Assembly: GCA_947457745.1 (NCBI GenBank)
Contig: CANGWT010000099.1
Location: 1-6,497, forward strand
DNA length: 6,497 bases
Direction of reading: 5' to 3'
DNA from: Burkholderiaceae bacterium
GTDB taxonomy: Bacteria; Pseudomonadota; Gammaproteobacteria; Burkholderiales; Burkholderiaceae
In this document: one piece after another, positions 1-6,497 of the stretch
How the letters are laid out: each line of letters opens with the position of its first letter
How positions within the stretch are numbered: the first letter of the stretch is position 1
Made by a program: the position numbers and the translations under genes
The notes under the pieces: generated by a model
The model's input: only the letters and a program-made list of their open reading frames with translations
Told to the model about the DNA's origin: nothing
The model's database searches: none

Positions 1-1233
1 ATCTTGCTGGTAATTACCCATCAGTTGTATCCCTAAGGGCAAGCCATTGGCTGACTTACCCACTGGAATATGGATCGCCGGAATACCTAACAAACTGCCT
101 AGGGCGCAAAATGATGGGTCACCCGTCCAGCTCAAACCCTTGGGCGCTTCGCCGGTAGCTGGAGCTAACAGGAGCGCATCGAGATCTTGAAAAATCTCAC
201 CGACACAATCACGCAAGGTAGTTTGTACTGCTAAAGCTGCTTCATATTGCGCTTTGGAAACTGCGGCACCTGCAGTTGCGGTCTCTAAAATATTTTCACA
301 AAGCAGTTCTTTGGCACTCTTTAAGTGCTCACGGTGAATTTGCGCAACGTCATAGCCCATGATCGTTGGCATTTGATTAATGCCGTCCCAGTATTTAGCA
401 GGGATCTCAATCGTTTTTACGCTAACACCAGCTTGCTCTAACTTGGCAATTGCCAATTGCAGTGTTTGCGCTTGCTCAGCACTCATTAAATGATCAAACG
501 GGGTTTTGAGTAATGCGATTTTAGGTGCTTGCGCCAAAGTCAAATCCGGTATGCCAACATGATTTGTTGTGATGCTGTTGTCTTTGAGCAATTGAAATGC
601 AAAAGCCGCATCTTCTACTGAGCGAGTAAAAAATCCAATGTGGTCTAAAGAGAAAGAGAACGGGTGAACACCTTCTTTGATGATCGTTCCAAAGCTAGGC
701 TTAAAACCCACTACACCACAAAATGCTGCCGGACGCACAATCGAGCCTACGGTCTGAGTTCCTATGGCTAGCGGAACAATACCTGCTGCTACAGAAGCAG
801 CAGATCCACTAGAAGAGCCTCCTGGTGTATGTGCGGCATTCCAAGGGTTCACGGTTGGCCCGGGAGTTCTCCAAGCAAATTGGGTAGTCACGGTCTTACC
901 AAAAATCAGGCCACCTAAGGCGCGAATCTTTTGCACTATCGGCGCATCTTGCTCAGGGCGATGATTGGCGTAAATGGGCGAACCATTGGTGGTGATTAAA
1001 TCGCAGGTATTGATAATATCTTTGATGCCAATCGGAATACCTGACAGCGGTCCTGGCGTAATAGAATTTTGTAAACGCTCTAGGGTGTTTCTGGAAACAA
1101 AGGCTTTTAAATGCGGCTCTAATTGATTTGCCAGTTCATCGCACTGAGCTAACAAAACATGAGGATCGAGCTGATGCTCACCAATTTGTTGAGATGCCTC
1201 AAGCAATCCTAGATATTTTTTATTCATATTCAT
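1..1233 (-). CDS. Amidase signature family hydrolase, C-terminus cut off by window edge
   Basis: Cytoplasmic serine hydrolase that splits a carboxamide to acid plus ammonia or amine. The frame is open from the ATG at 1231-1233 to position 1, giving 411 residues. The Ser-cisSer-Lys triad is visible: Lys71 in GIKD, Ser140 in the run PGGSSSGSAAS (137-147), and nucleophile Ser164 in GTQTVGSIVRPAAF (158-171). The spacings match those I recall for malonamidase E2 (Lys62, Ser131, Ser155). GLPLGIQLMG (397-406) is a late landmark of the domain, so probably only about 40-60 residues are missing. Val162 replaces the usual first Gly of the TGGS loop. The start lies 2 bp after the M20 stop, so translational coupling is likely; an in-frame ATG at 1225-1227 is an alternative and neither has a strong ribosome binding site. 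Substrate is unknown: GatA-like, AtzF-like and general amidases share this fold, but the lack of gatB/gatC neighbours argues against tRNA amidotransferase. Confidence 0.9.
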   Translation of the reverse strand, partial: MNMNKKYLGLLEASQQIGEHQLDPHVLLAQCDELANQLEPHLKAFVSRNTLERLQNSITPGPLSGIPIGIKDIINTCDLITTNGSPIYANHRPEQDAPIVQKIRALGGLIFGKTVTTQFAWRTPGPTVNPWNAAHTPGGSSSGSAASVAAGIVPLAIGTQTVGSIVRPAAFCGVVGFKPSFGTIIKEGVHPFSFSLDHIGFFTRSVEDAAFAFQLLKDNSITTNHVGIPDLTLAQAPKIALLKTPFDHLMSAEQAQTLQLAIAKLEQAGVSVKTIEIPAKYWDGINQMPTIMGYDVAQIHREHLKSAKELLCENILETATAGAAVSKAQYEAALAVQTTLRDCVGEIFQDLDALLLAPATGEAPKGLSWTGDPSFCALGSLLGIPAIHIPVGKSANGLPLGIQLMGNYQQD

Positions 1234-1235
1234 TT

Positions 1236-2375
1236 TCACGAGGATTGCCACTCAACGATGAGGCCTTCAAATATGGTGGTGGCATCAATAATTTTGTCAA
1301 CATAGCAAAATTCATTCGTTTGGTGAGCCATTTCCGGTTGACCAGGACCTAAAATGACTGTGGGCGGATTGCCAATCGCCGGCTTTAATGCAGAAGCATC
1401 TGTGAAATACGAAACCGTTTTTTCAATGGGGCGTACGCCATTCACCTTTTCACAATGATTAAAAACACTTGCCATCCAGGGATTACTTGCGGGCGTAAAA
1501 ACGCCCTCAATATCAATAATGGTATCCAAACGCACTACTGGGCCTAGTGCCTTACAGAGGCAACCATAAATATGCGAATGGCTTTGCCCTGCTACGGTAC
1601 GGATATCTAAAGTCATTTCAGCAGCATCAGGGATAGAGTTGATATTGATCCCCGATTTTGCAGTGCCTACATTTAAAGTGGCTTGCCCCATCAGCGGATG
1701 CGCAGGGGTATCAAACTCAAATTGCTCCAGTGTGAGCGCTGCCTTGGCTAATTTATAAAAAGCATTATCACCACGCTCTGGCATTGATCCATGCGCCGTA
1801 ATACCTTCGGTGGAAGCTTTGAGCCAATATGCCCCTTTATGTCCTAGCAGTGGCTCATTAGCAGTTGGTTCGGCAACCACAAAACATCCTGCAGGCCCCA
1901 AAAACTCGAGAATTTCTTGACTCGCTGCCAGATGAAAAGCCCCTTCGCATCCCGTTTCCTCGCCTGCTGTAATAATCATGCTGACGCCACTTCCTGCTTT
2001 AGCAAGCTGCGCAGTCTTGATTGCTGCGACCACAAATGCAGCAACCCCACTCTTCATATCACTAGAGCCACGACCAAATAATTTACGATCCTCAATGACG
2101 CCGGCAAATGGCTCATGCTGCCAAGAGCGAGCGCCTAGTGGAACTACGTCCACATGCCCTGTAAAGCAAATGCTAGGGCTTTGAGCACTACAGGTCCCGA
2201 TCTTGGCAACTAAACTCATACGCCGAGGAGCGAACTCCACCTTGCGACATTCAAAGCCAGCCGACTCTAAGATGCTTGATAGGTAATTGCATACCTGATC
2301 TTCATTTCCCGGGGGATTAACCGTGTTAAATCGAATGAGTTCTTGGGTTAAAGCGATTGGATCAGGAATAGTCAT
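1236..2375 (-). CDS. M20-family metallohydrolase (ArgE/DapE-type deacylase)
   Basis: Probable cytoplasmic two-metal (zinc-type) amidohydrolase that removes an acyl group from an N-acylated amino acid or cuts a small peptide. Numbered from the ATG at 2373-2375 (379 residues), metal ligands and catalytic residues are in order: His74 with Asp76 in TGHVDVVP, bridging Asp106 in GRGSSDMKSG, base Glu139 and ligand Glu140 in AGEETG, Glu169 in VAEPT, and His351 in AHQTNE near the C-terminus. The inserted dimerisation ('lid') domain begins around residue 180 and includes His195 in TAHGSMPERG. The N-terminal RFNTVNPPG is typical. Length is usual for ArgE/DapE/ACY1-like enzymes. An in-frame TTG at 2388-2390 would add five residues; I prefer the ATG because the extension is not typical and no ribosome binding site supports the TTG. 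No arginine or lysine biosynthesis gene is adjacent, so true ArgE or DapE function is doubtful; partnership with the transporter and the amidase is inferred. Confidence 0.9.
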   Translation of the reverse strand: MTIPDPIALTQELIRFNTVNPPGNEDQVCNYLSSILESAGFECRKVEFAPRRMSLVAKIGTCSAQSPSICFTGHVDVVPLGARSWQHEPFAGVIEDRKLFGRGSSDMKSGVAAFVVAAIKTAQLAKAGSGVSMIITAGEETGCEGAFHLAASQEILEFLGPAGCFVVAEPTANEPLLGHKGAYWLKASTEGITAHGSMPERGDNAFYKLAKAALTLEQFEFDTPAHPLMGQATLNVGTAKSGININSIPDAAEMTLDIRTVAGQSHSHIYGCLCKALGPVVRLDTIIDIEGVFTPASNPWMASVFNHCEKVNGVRPIEKTVSYFTDASALKPAIGNPPTVILGPGQPEMAHQTNEFCYVDKIIDATTIFEGLIVEWQSS

Positions 2376-2401
2376 GGTCTTTTTACTCAAACAAAGGTTA
2401 T

Positions 2402-2431
2402 TTAATGTGTATGGTGCGTGCTTGCAGTCAA
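2402..2431 (-). promoter_or_regulatory. Weak candidate promoter before the M20 gene
   Basis: In the 75 bp gap between livF and the M20 gene, the minus strand carries TTGACT (2426-2431), a 5/6 match to a sigma70 -35 box. It is followed by an A/T-rich stretch ACATTAAAT (2400-2408). The best -10 alignments, CATTAA at 18 bp spacing or ATTAAA at 19 bp, match only 3/6, so this is suggestive at best. If real, it would let the two hydrolases be expressed apart from the transporter. The rest of the gap shows nothing recognisable. Confidence 0.15.
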
Positions 2432-2465
2432 GCTTACTTCATCAGATATATCGAGCATAGAGCGC

Positions 2466-3173
2466 TTATCCAAAGTAAGCTGCTTGCACTTCTGCATTTT
2501 GGGCAAGCTCAGTAGCACTTCCTTGGGCAACAACCTGACCTTTAGCAATCACATAACCTCGATGAGCAATCGCAAGAGTTTGACGGACATTTTGCTCAAC
2601 AAGCAAGATGGTGGTTCCCATTTGATTAATCTCTTTGATAATTTTGAAATTCTCTTTAACAAATAAAGGAGAAAGGCCCAAAGAGGGTTCATCAAATATG
2701 AGTAGCTCAGGAGAGCTCATTAAGCTGCGTCCAATGGCCAGCATCGCCTGCTCACCACCTGACATCGTTCCGGCCAATTGATTTGAGCGCTCCGCGAGGC
2801 GGGGAAATAAAGTCTTGACCCGTTCGCGACGCTCCTGGGTCACCTTTTGATCACTCACTAAATATGCGCCTGCTGACAGATTTTCATCAACGGTCATTCT
2901 TGGAAAGACCCGACGTCCTTCAGGTACGCATGCAATACCCTGTTCAATTATGCGGTGGGTTGGCAGAGGGCTAATATCAACATCGTTAAAAATAATCTTG
3001 CCCCGGTTTGCTGGTGTTAAGCCCAAAATCGAACGAATCAAAGTTGACTTACCTGCGCCATTGGCACCCAAAATACAAGTGATCTGTCCGCGCTCAACTT
3101 GAATTGAAACATCTTCTAAGACGTCAATGCGATCGTAGGCTGTATAAATATGGTCGATTTCTAATAAGGCCAT
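2466..3173 (-). CDS. livF: LivF-type ABC transporter ATP-binding protein
   Basis: One of the two nucleotide-binding subunits of the HAAT-type importer, sitting on the cytoplasmic face of LivH/LivM. At 235 residues it has the usual LivF length. Walker A is GANGAGKST (36-44). The LivF hallmark VPEGRRVFP (83-91) sits at the Q-loop, the signature MSGGEQ is at 137-142, Walker B with catalytic glutamate is LLIFDEPS (157-164, Glu162), and the D-loop is SLGLSP (164-169). The H-loop position is Gln194 in LVEQNV, a substitution normal for LivF proteins. The ATG at 3171-3173 follows the livG stop by 2 bp and has AGGA about 7 bases upstream, supporting this start and coupled translation. The symbol denotes family; the transported substrate need not be leucine. 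Confidence 0.95.
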   Translation of the reverse strand: MALLEIDHIYTAYDRIDVLEDVSIQVERGQITCILGANGAGKSTLIRSILGLTPANRGKIIFNDVDISPLPTHRIIEQGIACVPEGRRVFPRMTVDENLSAGAYLVSDQKVTQERRERVKTLFPRLAERSNQLAGTMSGGEQAMLAIGRSLMSSPELLIFDEPSLGLSPLFVKENFKIIKEINQMGTTILLVEQNVRQTLAIAHRGYVIAKGQVVAQGSATELAQNAEVQAAYFG

Positions 3174-3175
3174 GA

Positions 3176-3973
3176 TTATTCCTGCCCTAGGTAGGCAACC
3201 TGAACTTCATGATTGCTGACAATTTCTTCATAAGTACCCTCGGCAATTTTTTTGCCATAGTTGAGCACAATGCAGCGCTCAGTCATGCGCTGAATCAAAC
3301 TCATTTCGTGCTCAATCAAAATAATCGTAAAGGGTTTGATTTTGCTTCGCACTTGCAAAATATCATTCATCACCTCTGCAGTTTCATCGTGAGTCATGCC
3401 GGCAGAAGGCTCATCCAATAACAAGAGATCAGGCTCACTAATTAAGGCTCGGCAAATTTCAATACGACGCCGATCAATCATTGGCAAACTTGCCACAGGC
3501 TCAAATATCTTGGCAGCTAATTTAGGATTAAACGTCAATAGCAAAGTACTTACTTGCTCTACAACCCGGTCATACTCTTTTTCAAATCGACCACGAGTAA
3601 ACAAGTTAAATATCAAGCCTGTATTGATTCGTCGGTTATCACCAATAGCAATGTTGTCAAATACTGTTAAGGGTAATGACAAGCGGGAACGCTGAAAGGT
3701 TCTCGTAATAGCATGCAAGTAGACTTCTTGAGCAGTAGCATCGGTGATATTCTGCCCCCTAAAACTGACATTTCCAGAACTCGCACGATACAAACCTGTA
3801 ATCACATTAAAAAAGGTAGTCTTACCAGAGCCGTTCGGACCTAAAAGACCTAAAACTTCACCTTCATTAACATGCATCGTCAAATCATCTAATGCAGTCA
3901 CCCCACCAAATCGCATAGTCAGGTTACTTGCTTCTAAAATTTTGGACTGGGAAGATATCATCCTATCGCTCAT
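3176..3973 (-). CDS. livG: LivG-type ABC transporter ATP-binding protein with non-canonical signature motif
   Basis: Second ATPase subunit of the importer, 265 residues, pairing with LivF. Walker A is GPNGSGKTT (45-53), the Q-loop is RTFQRSRL (Gln94), Walker B is LLLLDEPS (183-190, Glu188), the D-loop is SAGM (190-193), and the H-loop histidine is His222 in LIEHEMSL. The ABC signature, normally like LAYGQQRR in LivG, reads LPMIDRRR here (163-170), without the conserved serine/alanine-aromatic-glycine core. The sequence on both sides (IEICRAL and Walker B) is normal and in frame, so this is a substitution and not a frameshift. The C-terminal helix ending near HEVQVAYLG is typical of LivG. The ATG overlaps the livM stop as ATGA (3970-3973), with GGGGAG a few bases upstream. 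An internal ATG at codon 5 is a less likely start. Confidence 0.94.
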   Translation of the reverse strand: MSDRMISSQSKILEASNLTMRFGGVTALDDLTMHVNEGEVLGLLGPNGSGKTTFFNVITGLYRASSGNVSFRGQNITDATAQEVYLHAITRTFQRSRLSLPLTVFDNIAIGDNRRINTGLIFNLFTRGRFEKEYDRVVEQVSTLLLTFNPKLAAKIFEPVASLPMIDRRRIEICRALISEPDLLLLDEPSAGMTHDETAEVMNDILQVRSKIKPFTIILIEHEMSLIQRMTERCIVLNYGKKIAEGTYEEIVSNHEVQVAYLGQE

Positions 3974-5112
3974 TCTTGCTCCCCTGTCTTCTTACCTGGG
4001 AAGTAATTACGAATTCGTCTAGGAAGCAAGCCATCTGGGCGAAAGAGTAAAATTAAAATCACGACAATGGCATATAGCAAGAAACGATATTCCTGAATAA
4101 ACTGTAATTTTTCTGGAAGAATAACCACAATAGCTGCAGCTGGAATAATGCCCCAGGGGTTTCCAATGCCGCCCAAAATCACAATTGAGACCAAGATCAA
4201 AGAATCGGCAAAGGTAAAATTATTTGGTGCTACATATGCCGTCATCATTCCATATAAAGCACCCGCAAGACCTGCAACAAAATTACCCAAAGTAAAGGCA
4301 ACAATCTTCCAATGGGCAATATTGACCCCAAAGGTTGAAGCTGCAATTTCATCCGTGCGTACCATATCCATACTCAAGCCAATCCATGAGCGCTCTAAGT
4401 TGCGAGTAATGCAAAATGTCGCAACGAGCAAAATCAATGCAATGAGTAAATAGGGAACATAAAAAGAAATATCAATTCCACCAATTTGTAAGCCTTCAGA
4501 AAGGTTCCAACCAAAAATGGTGAGGGGTGGAATTTTGAGGCCTTGTGGACCTCCTAAAGTATCGTTTACCTCTAGAAAATTACGGAACAAAATACCAAAT
4601 GCAATCGTCACCAAAGCAGCGTAGTGGCCGCGGGTTCTCAATACAGGGTAAATCAAAATAGAGCCAATCAGGGCCGAAACAAGCGCTGCAATCAGCAGAA
4701 CCAATAAATGAGGTACCGCTGTATGCGTTGCAAGAACTGCGGCTGTATAGCTTCCAATTCCGAAAAAAGCAGCGCCAGCAAAATTGACTATCCCTACATA
4801 GCCAAATTGAATATTGAGCCCCAAGCAAACGATAGAATAAATTAATACTGTTGCCAGCATTAATAGCGCAAAGTGTGAATTATGAAACACGACTATCGTG
4901 ATGAGGGTGCCAACTACAGCAGCAATAGCGGGGAACTGAGGATGCTCCTTGACTGCTAGTGCTAAGCGCTCCATAAAGCCTAATTTCTTACCAAATAAGC
5001 TAGCAATAAAAGCAATCCCAACCAAGGCACCTACTTCGACCTGACTCTCAGCACCCAGCAAAAGAATGCAATAGATTAGGAAAACAATAAATGTAGAGAT
5101 TAATAGCTTCAT
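3970..5112 (-). CDS. livM: LivM-type ABC transporter permease
   Basis: Inner-membrane permease of the HAAT family, forming the translocation path with LivH. It has 380 residues with many hydrophobic segments, for example about 1-20, 26-41, 61-76, 80-100, 134-157, 216-235, 266-290, 304-328 and 344-357. Family landmarks are LGLNIQFGYVGIVNFAG (97-113), GGPQGL (187-192), the EAA-like coupling loop around TDEIAASTFGVN (253-264), GALYGMM (284-290), GGIGNPWG (314-321) and the C-terminal FRPDGLLP (357-364). It is longer than the shortest family members because of an N-terminal extension carrying two membrane segments. The ATG lies 2 bp after the livH stop; only a weak purine stretch precedes it, so translation probably depends on coupling with livH. 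It overlaps livG by 4 bp. Confidence 0.94.
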   Translation of the reverse strand: MKLLISTFIVFLIYCILLLGAESQVEVGALVGIAFIASLFGKKLGFMERLALAVKEHPQFPAIAAVVGTLITIVVFHNSHFALLMLATVLIYSIVCLGLNIQFGYVGIVNFAGAAFFGIGSYTAAVLATHTAVPHLLVLLIAALVSALIGSILIYPVLRTRGHYAALVTIAFGILFRNFLEVNDTLGGPQGLKIPPLTIFGWNLSEGLQIGGIDISFYVPYLLIALILLVATFCITRNLERSWIGLSMDMVRTDEIAASTFGVNIAHWKIVAFTLGNFVAGLAGALYGMMTAYVAPNNFTFADSLILVSIVILGGIGNPWGIIPAAAIVVILPEKLQFIQEYRFLLYAIVVILILLFRPDGLLPRRIRNYFPGKKTGEQE

Positions 5113-5114
5113 CT

Positions 5115-6047
5115 TTATACACGCTCGCTTGATTTTTCAGAAATCAAGCCGGTTGGCTTTAATCCCATAATGATGATGATCACGGTAAAGGCAAATACAT
5201 CTTTATAAGCACTTGGAACGCTTGGCAAAATTGCCGGTAGTAGCACTGCTCCTACTGTCTGTAGTGCGGAAAATAAAAAACCGCCTACGATAGCGCCATA
5301 AAAATTACCAAGTCCGCCAACTACTGCAGCTGAAAAACCAATGACACCAAGTAGCAGGCCCATACTGAAATTCACTTCGTTGTAATAAAGACCGTTCATT
5401 AGACCGGCTAATGCGGCCAAGGCAGAACCGAGCATAAAGGTAATAAGCACAATCTGATGAAAATTAATTCCCATGATTCGGGCTGTTTCGCTATCTTGCG
5501 CAACCGCCCGAATGGCCAGTCCAATTTTGCTTTTGGTGATGAGTCTTTGAACAGCGGCAATCGTAATAATTCCCGTGATTAATAAGATCAAACTATCTGA
5601 ACGCAAAACAAATTCACCAAGCGCAATACCATCTGTTGGCAATAGCCTAGGAAAAGGTTTGGGATTCGATCCATTTGGATAAAACAATCGCACCAATTCA
5701 CGCAAAGCAAGACCTAGCATTAAGGTCACTAGTAAGGTGTTAATCGGTGGGGCCTTTTGTAAAGGCAAAATGAGGTAGCGAGCAATGGCGGCACCCAAAA
5801 ATGCCGCCACAGAAAGACTCACTAGAACAAGCACTAGCAATTGCAACCAGGGAGACTCAAAAGTTCCCGCAATGCCAATATAAGTAGTGAGGCCAGCAAA
5901 GGCCCCCACCATCAAAATATCGCCATGCGAAAACTTAATGACGTCAAGGACTCCAAAATACAAGGTAAAACCAACAGCCACAATGGCGTAGATCACACCC
6001 AACATCAAACCATTGAGTAGGTACTGCAAAAATATATCAAATGACAT
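5115..6047 (-). CDS. livH: LivH-type ABC transporter permease
   Basis: Inner-membrane permease partner of LivM, 310 residues, the usual length for LivH. The N-terminal LNGLMLGVIYAIVAVGFTL (11-29) and FSHGDILMVGAF (39-50) are strong family marks. The EAA-like cytoplasmic loop that contacts the ATPases is around AIRAVAQDSETARIMGIN (178-195), followed by GSALAALAGLMNGLYY (207-222) and GGLGNFYGAIVGG (244-256). It ends with the LKPTGL motif (296-301) just after the last membrane segment. About eight membrane segments can be seen. GAGGG lies some 9-10 bases before the ATG at 6045-6047 and supports this start. The gene follows the binding-protein gene after 50 bp, and its ribosome binding site borders a possible stem-loop (6059-6096). 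Confidence 0.95.
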   Translation of the reverse strand: MSFDIFLQYLLNGLMLGVIYAIVAVGFTLYFGVLDVIKFSHGDILMVGAFAGLTTYIGIAGTFESPWLQLLVLVLVSLSVAAFLGAAIARYLILPLQKAPPINTLLVTLMLGLALRELVRLFYPNGSNPKPFPRLLPTDGIALGEFVLRSDSLILLITGIITIAAVQRLITKSKIGLAIRAVAQDSETARIMGINFHQIVLITFMLGSALAALAGLMNGLYYNEVNFSMGLLLGVIGFSAAVVGGLGNFYGAIVGGFLFSALQTVGAVLLPAILPSVPSAYKDVFAFTVIIIIMGLKPTGLISEKSSERV

Positions 6048-6058
6048 GCCGGCTTACC

Positions 6059-6096
6059 CTCTTCGACCACAAATACACAATAAACAATCGAAAGAG
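6059..6096 (-). promoter_or_regulatory. Possible intercistronic stem-loop next to the livH ribosome binding site
   Basis: On the minus strand, arms CTCTTTCGA (6088-6096) and TCGAAGAG (6059-6066) can pair over 8 bp with one bulged T, closing a 21-base loop. The downstream arm runs into the GAGGG ribosome binding site of livH. There is no following T-run, so it is not an intrinsic terminator. Such structures between binding-protein and permease genes often protect the upstream mRNA or lower permease translation; that role here is inference. The long loop makes the structure only moderately likely. Confidence 0.25.
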
Positions 6097-6097
6097 A

Positions 6098-6497
6098 TTA
6101 TTGCCCTAACTTACGTTGACCTTTGGCGTAAAGACTATCTTCCCAAACTACCCACTTACCATCTTGGGCAACGTATTTGGAAATGAGTGGCACTATGTTT
6201 TGACGATTGTCATCAAAACTAACTTTACCAATGATGGTCTCTACGTTCTGAGTTTTATTTAAAACGGCCATCACCTTTTTGCGATCAGGTCCCGCTTTTT
6301 CAATTGCATCAATGATGAGATTTGCAGCTGCATAGGCAAAAGGACCATAAGCTTCTGGCGCATCAGGATATTTTTGCTGGCTGTACTTAGCAATAAATCC
6401 AAGGCCTCCAGGTAATTTTTCCCAAGGTGCGCCTTCAATAAATGAGAGCGAACCTTCAGAGAGCTTACCTAAGCCTTCGATGTAGGCATCAGACTTA
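6098..6497 (-). CDS. Periplasmic substrate-binding protein of the LivJ/LivK type, C-terminal part only
   Basis: C-terminal 132 residues of a type I periplasmic binding protein (Peripla_BP_6-like) that delivers solute to LivH/LivM. The reading frame enters from the right edge (first complete codon at 6494-6496) and ends with TAA at 6098-6100. Recognisable features are a PEAYGPFAYAAANLIIDAIEKAG-like helix region (Tyr and Phe-Ala-Tyr before an amphipathic helix ending in AIEKAG), then DRKKVMAVLNKTQNVETIIGKV-like sequence leading to SFDDNRQN, and a closing segment with GKWVVWEDS, as in the final strands of this fold. The signal peptide and most ligand-binding residues are outside the window, so substrate cannot be judged. 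Its position directly upstream of livH in transcription order is the classical arrangement. It could belong to an amide-, urea- or amino-acid-binding subgroup; the visible part does not separate these. Confidence 0.85.
   Translation of the reverse strand, partial: KSDAYIEGLGKLSEGSLSFIEGAPWEKLPGGLGFIAKYSQQKYPDAPEAYGPFAYAAANLIIDAIEKAGPDRKKVMAVLNKTQNVETIIGKVSFDDNRQNIVPLISKYVAQDGKWVVWEDSLYAKGQRKLGQ

Noticed and set aside
1236..2375. Assignment of the M20 gene as true argE or dapE
   Set aside because: Catalytic residues are shared by many M20 enzymes and the neighbourhood is transport and amide hydrolysis, not arginine or lysine synthesis.
2376..2390. TTG start for the M20 gene, adding five residues
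   Set aside because: No ribosome binding site precedes it and the extension is not typical; the ATG at 2373-2375 gives a normal N-terminus. It remains possible.
2420..2433. Perfect 5 bp hairpin GCTTG-loop-CAAGC after livF as a terminator
   Set aside because: The stem is short, only part GC, and no T-run follows on the minus strand, so intrinsic termination is unlikely.
3450..3500. Frameshift or assembly error as the cause of the odd LivG signature
   Set aside because: Codons before (EPVASL) and after (IEICRAL, Walker B) are family-like in the same frame with the same spacing, so no indel is needed; a substitution is the simpler reading.
3396..3695. Plus-strand open frames inside livG, livM, the M20 gene and the amidase (for example 3396-3695, 4148-4453, 764-964)
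   Set aside because: They lie opposite strongly conserved genes, have no recognisable domains, and look like antisense shadows of the real coding frames.
2466..6497. Urea transporter (Urt) identity for the ABC genes
   Set aside because: No urease or urea carboxylase gene is seen and the binding protein's ligand region is outside the window; nothing visible favours urea over other HAAT substrates.

Overview
The window holds one tightly packed run of seven genes, all read from the minus strand, with no RNA genes, mobile elements, CRISPR arrays or long non-coding stretches. In transcription order (right to left) these are the 3' end of a periplasmic substrate-binding protein gene, two branched-chain-amino-acid-type (HAAT family) permeases (LivH, LivM), two ATPases (LivG, LivF), an M20-family metallohydrolase of the ArgE/DapE type, and an amidase-signature-family hydrolase whose 3' end lies beyond position 1.

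Base composition looks moderate, roughly mid-forties percent GC by eye. The protein styles fit a Gram-negative bacterium, and a beta-proteobacterium of the Burkholderiaceae, such as a Polynucleobacter-like freshwater species, would fit. That assignment is inference from general resemblance; no marker gene here proves it.

Layout: 6098-6497 binding protein (C-terminal 132 residues); 5115-6047 livH; 3970-5112 livM; 3176-3973 livG; 2466-3173 livF; 1236-2375 M20 hydrolase; 1-1233 amidase (N-terminal 411 residues). Most junctions are 2 bp gaps or a 4 bp ATGA overlap. The two longer gaps are 50 bp (binding protein to livH) and 75 bp (livF to the M20 gene). Neither contains a convincing terminator, so a single transcript is plausible.

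Working model: the binding protein captures a small solute in the periplasm, LivHM/LivGF imports it using ATP, and the two cytoplasmic hydrolases cut an amide or N-acyl bond in it. This suggests a dedicated uptake-and-hydrolysis unit for an amidated or N-acylated compound rather than a general leucine transporter. The substrate cannot be read from the sequence. The most unusual molecular detail is LivG, which lacks a recognisable ABC signature motif while its other ATPase motifs are intact. I see a catabolic transport operon of known families here, not a wholly new system.
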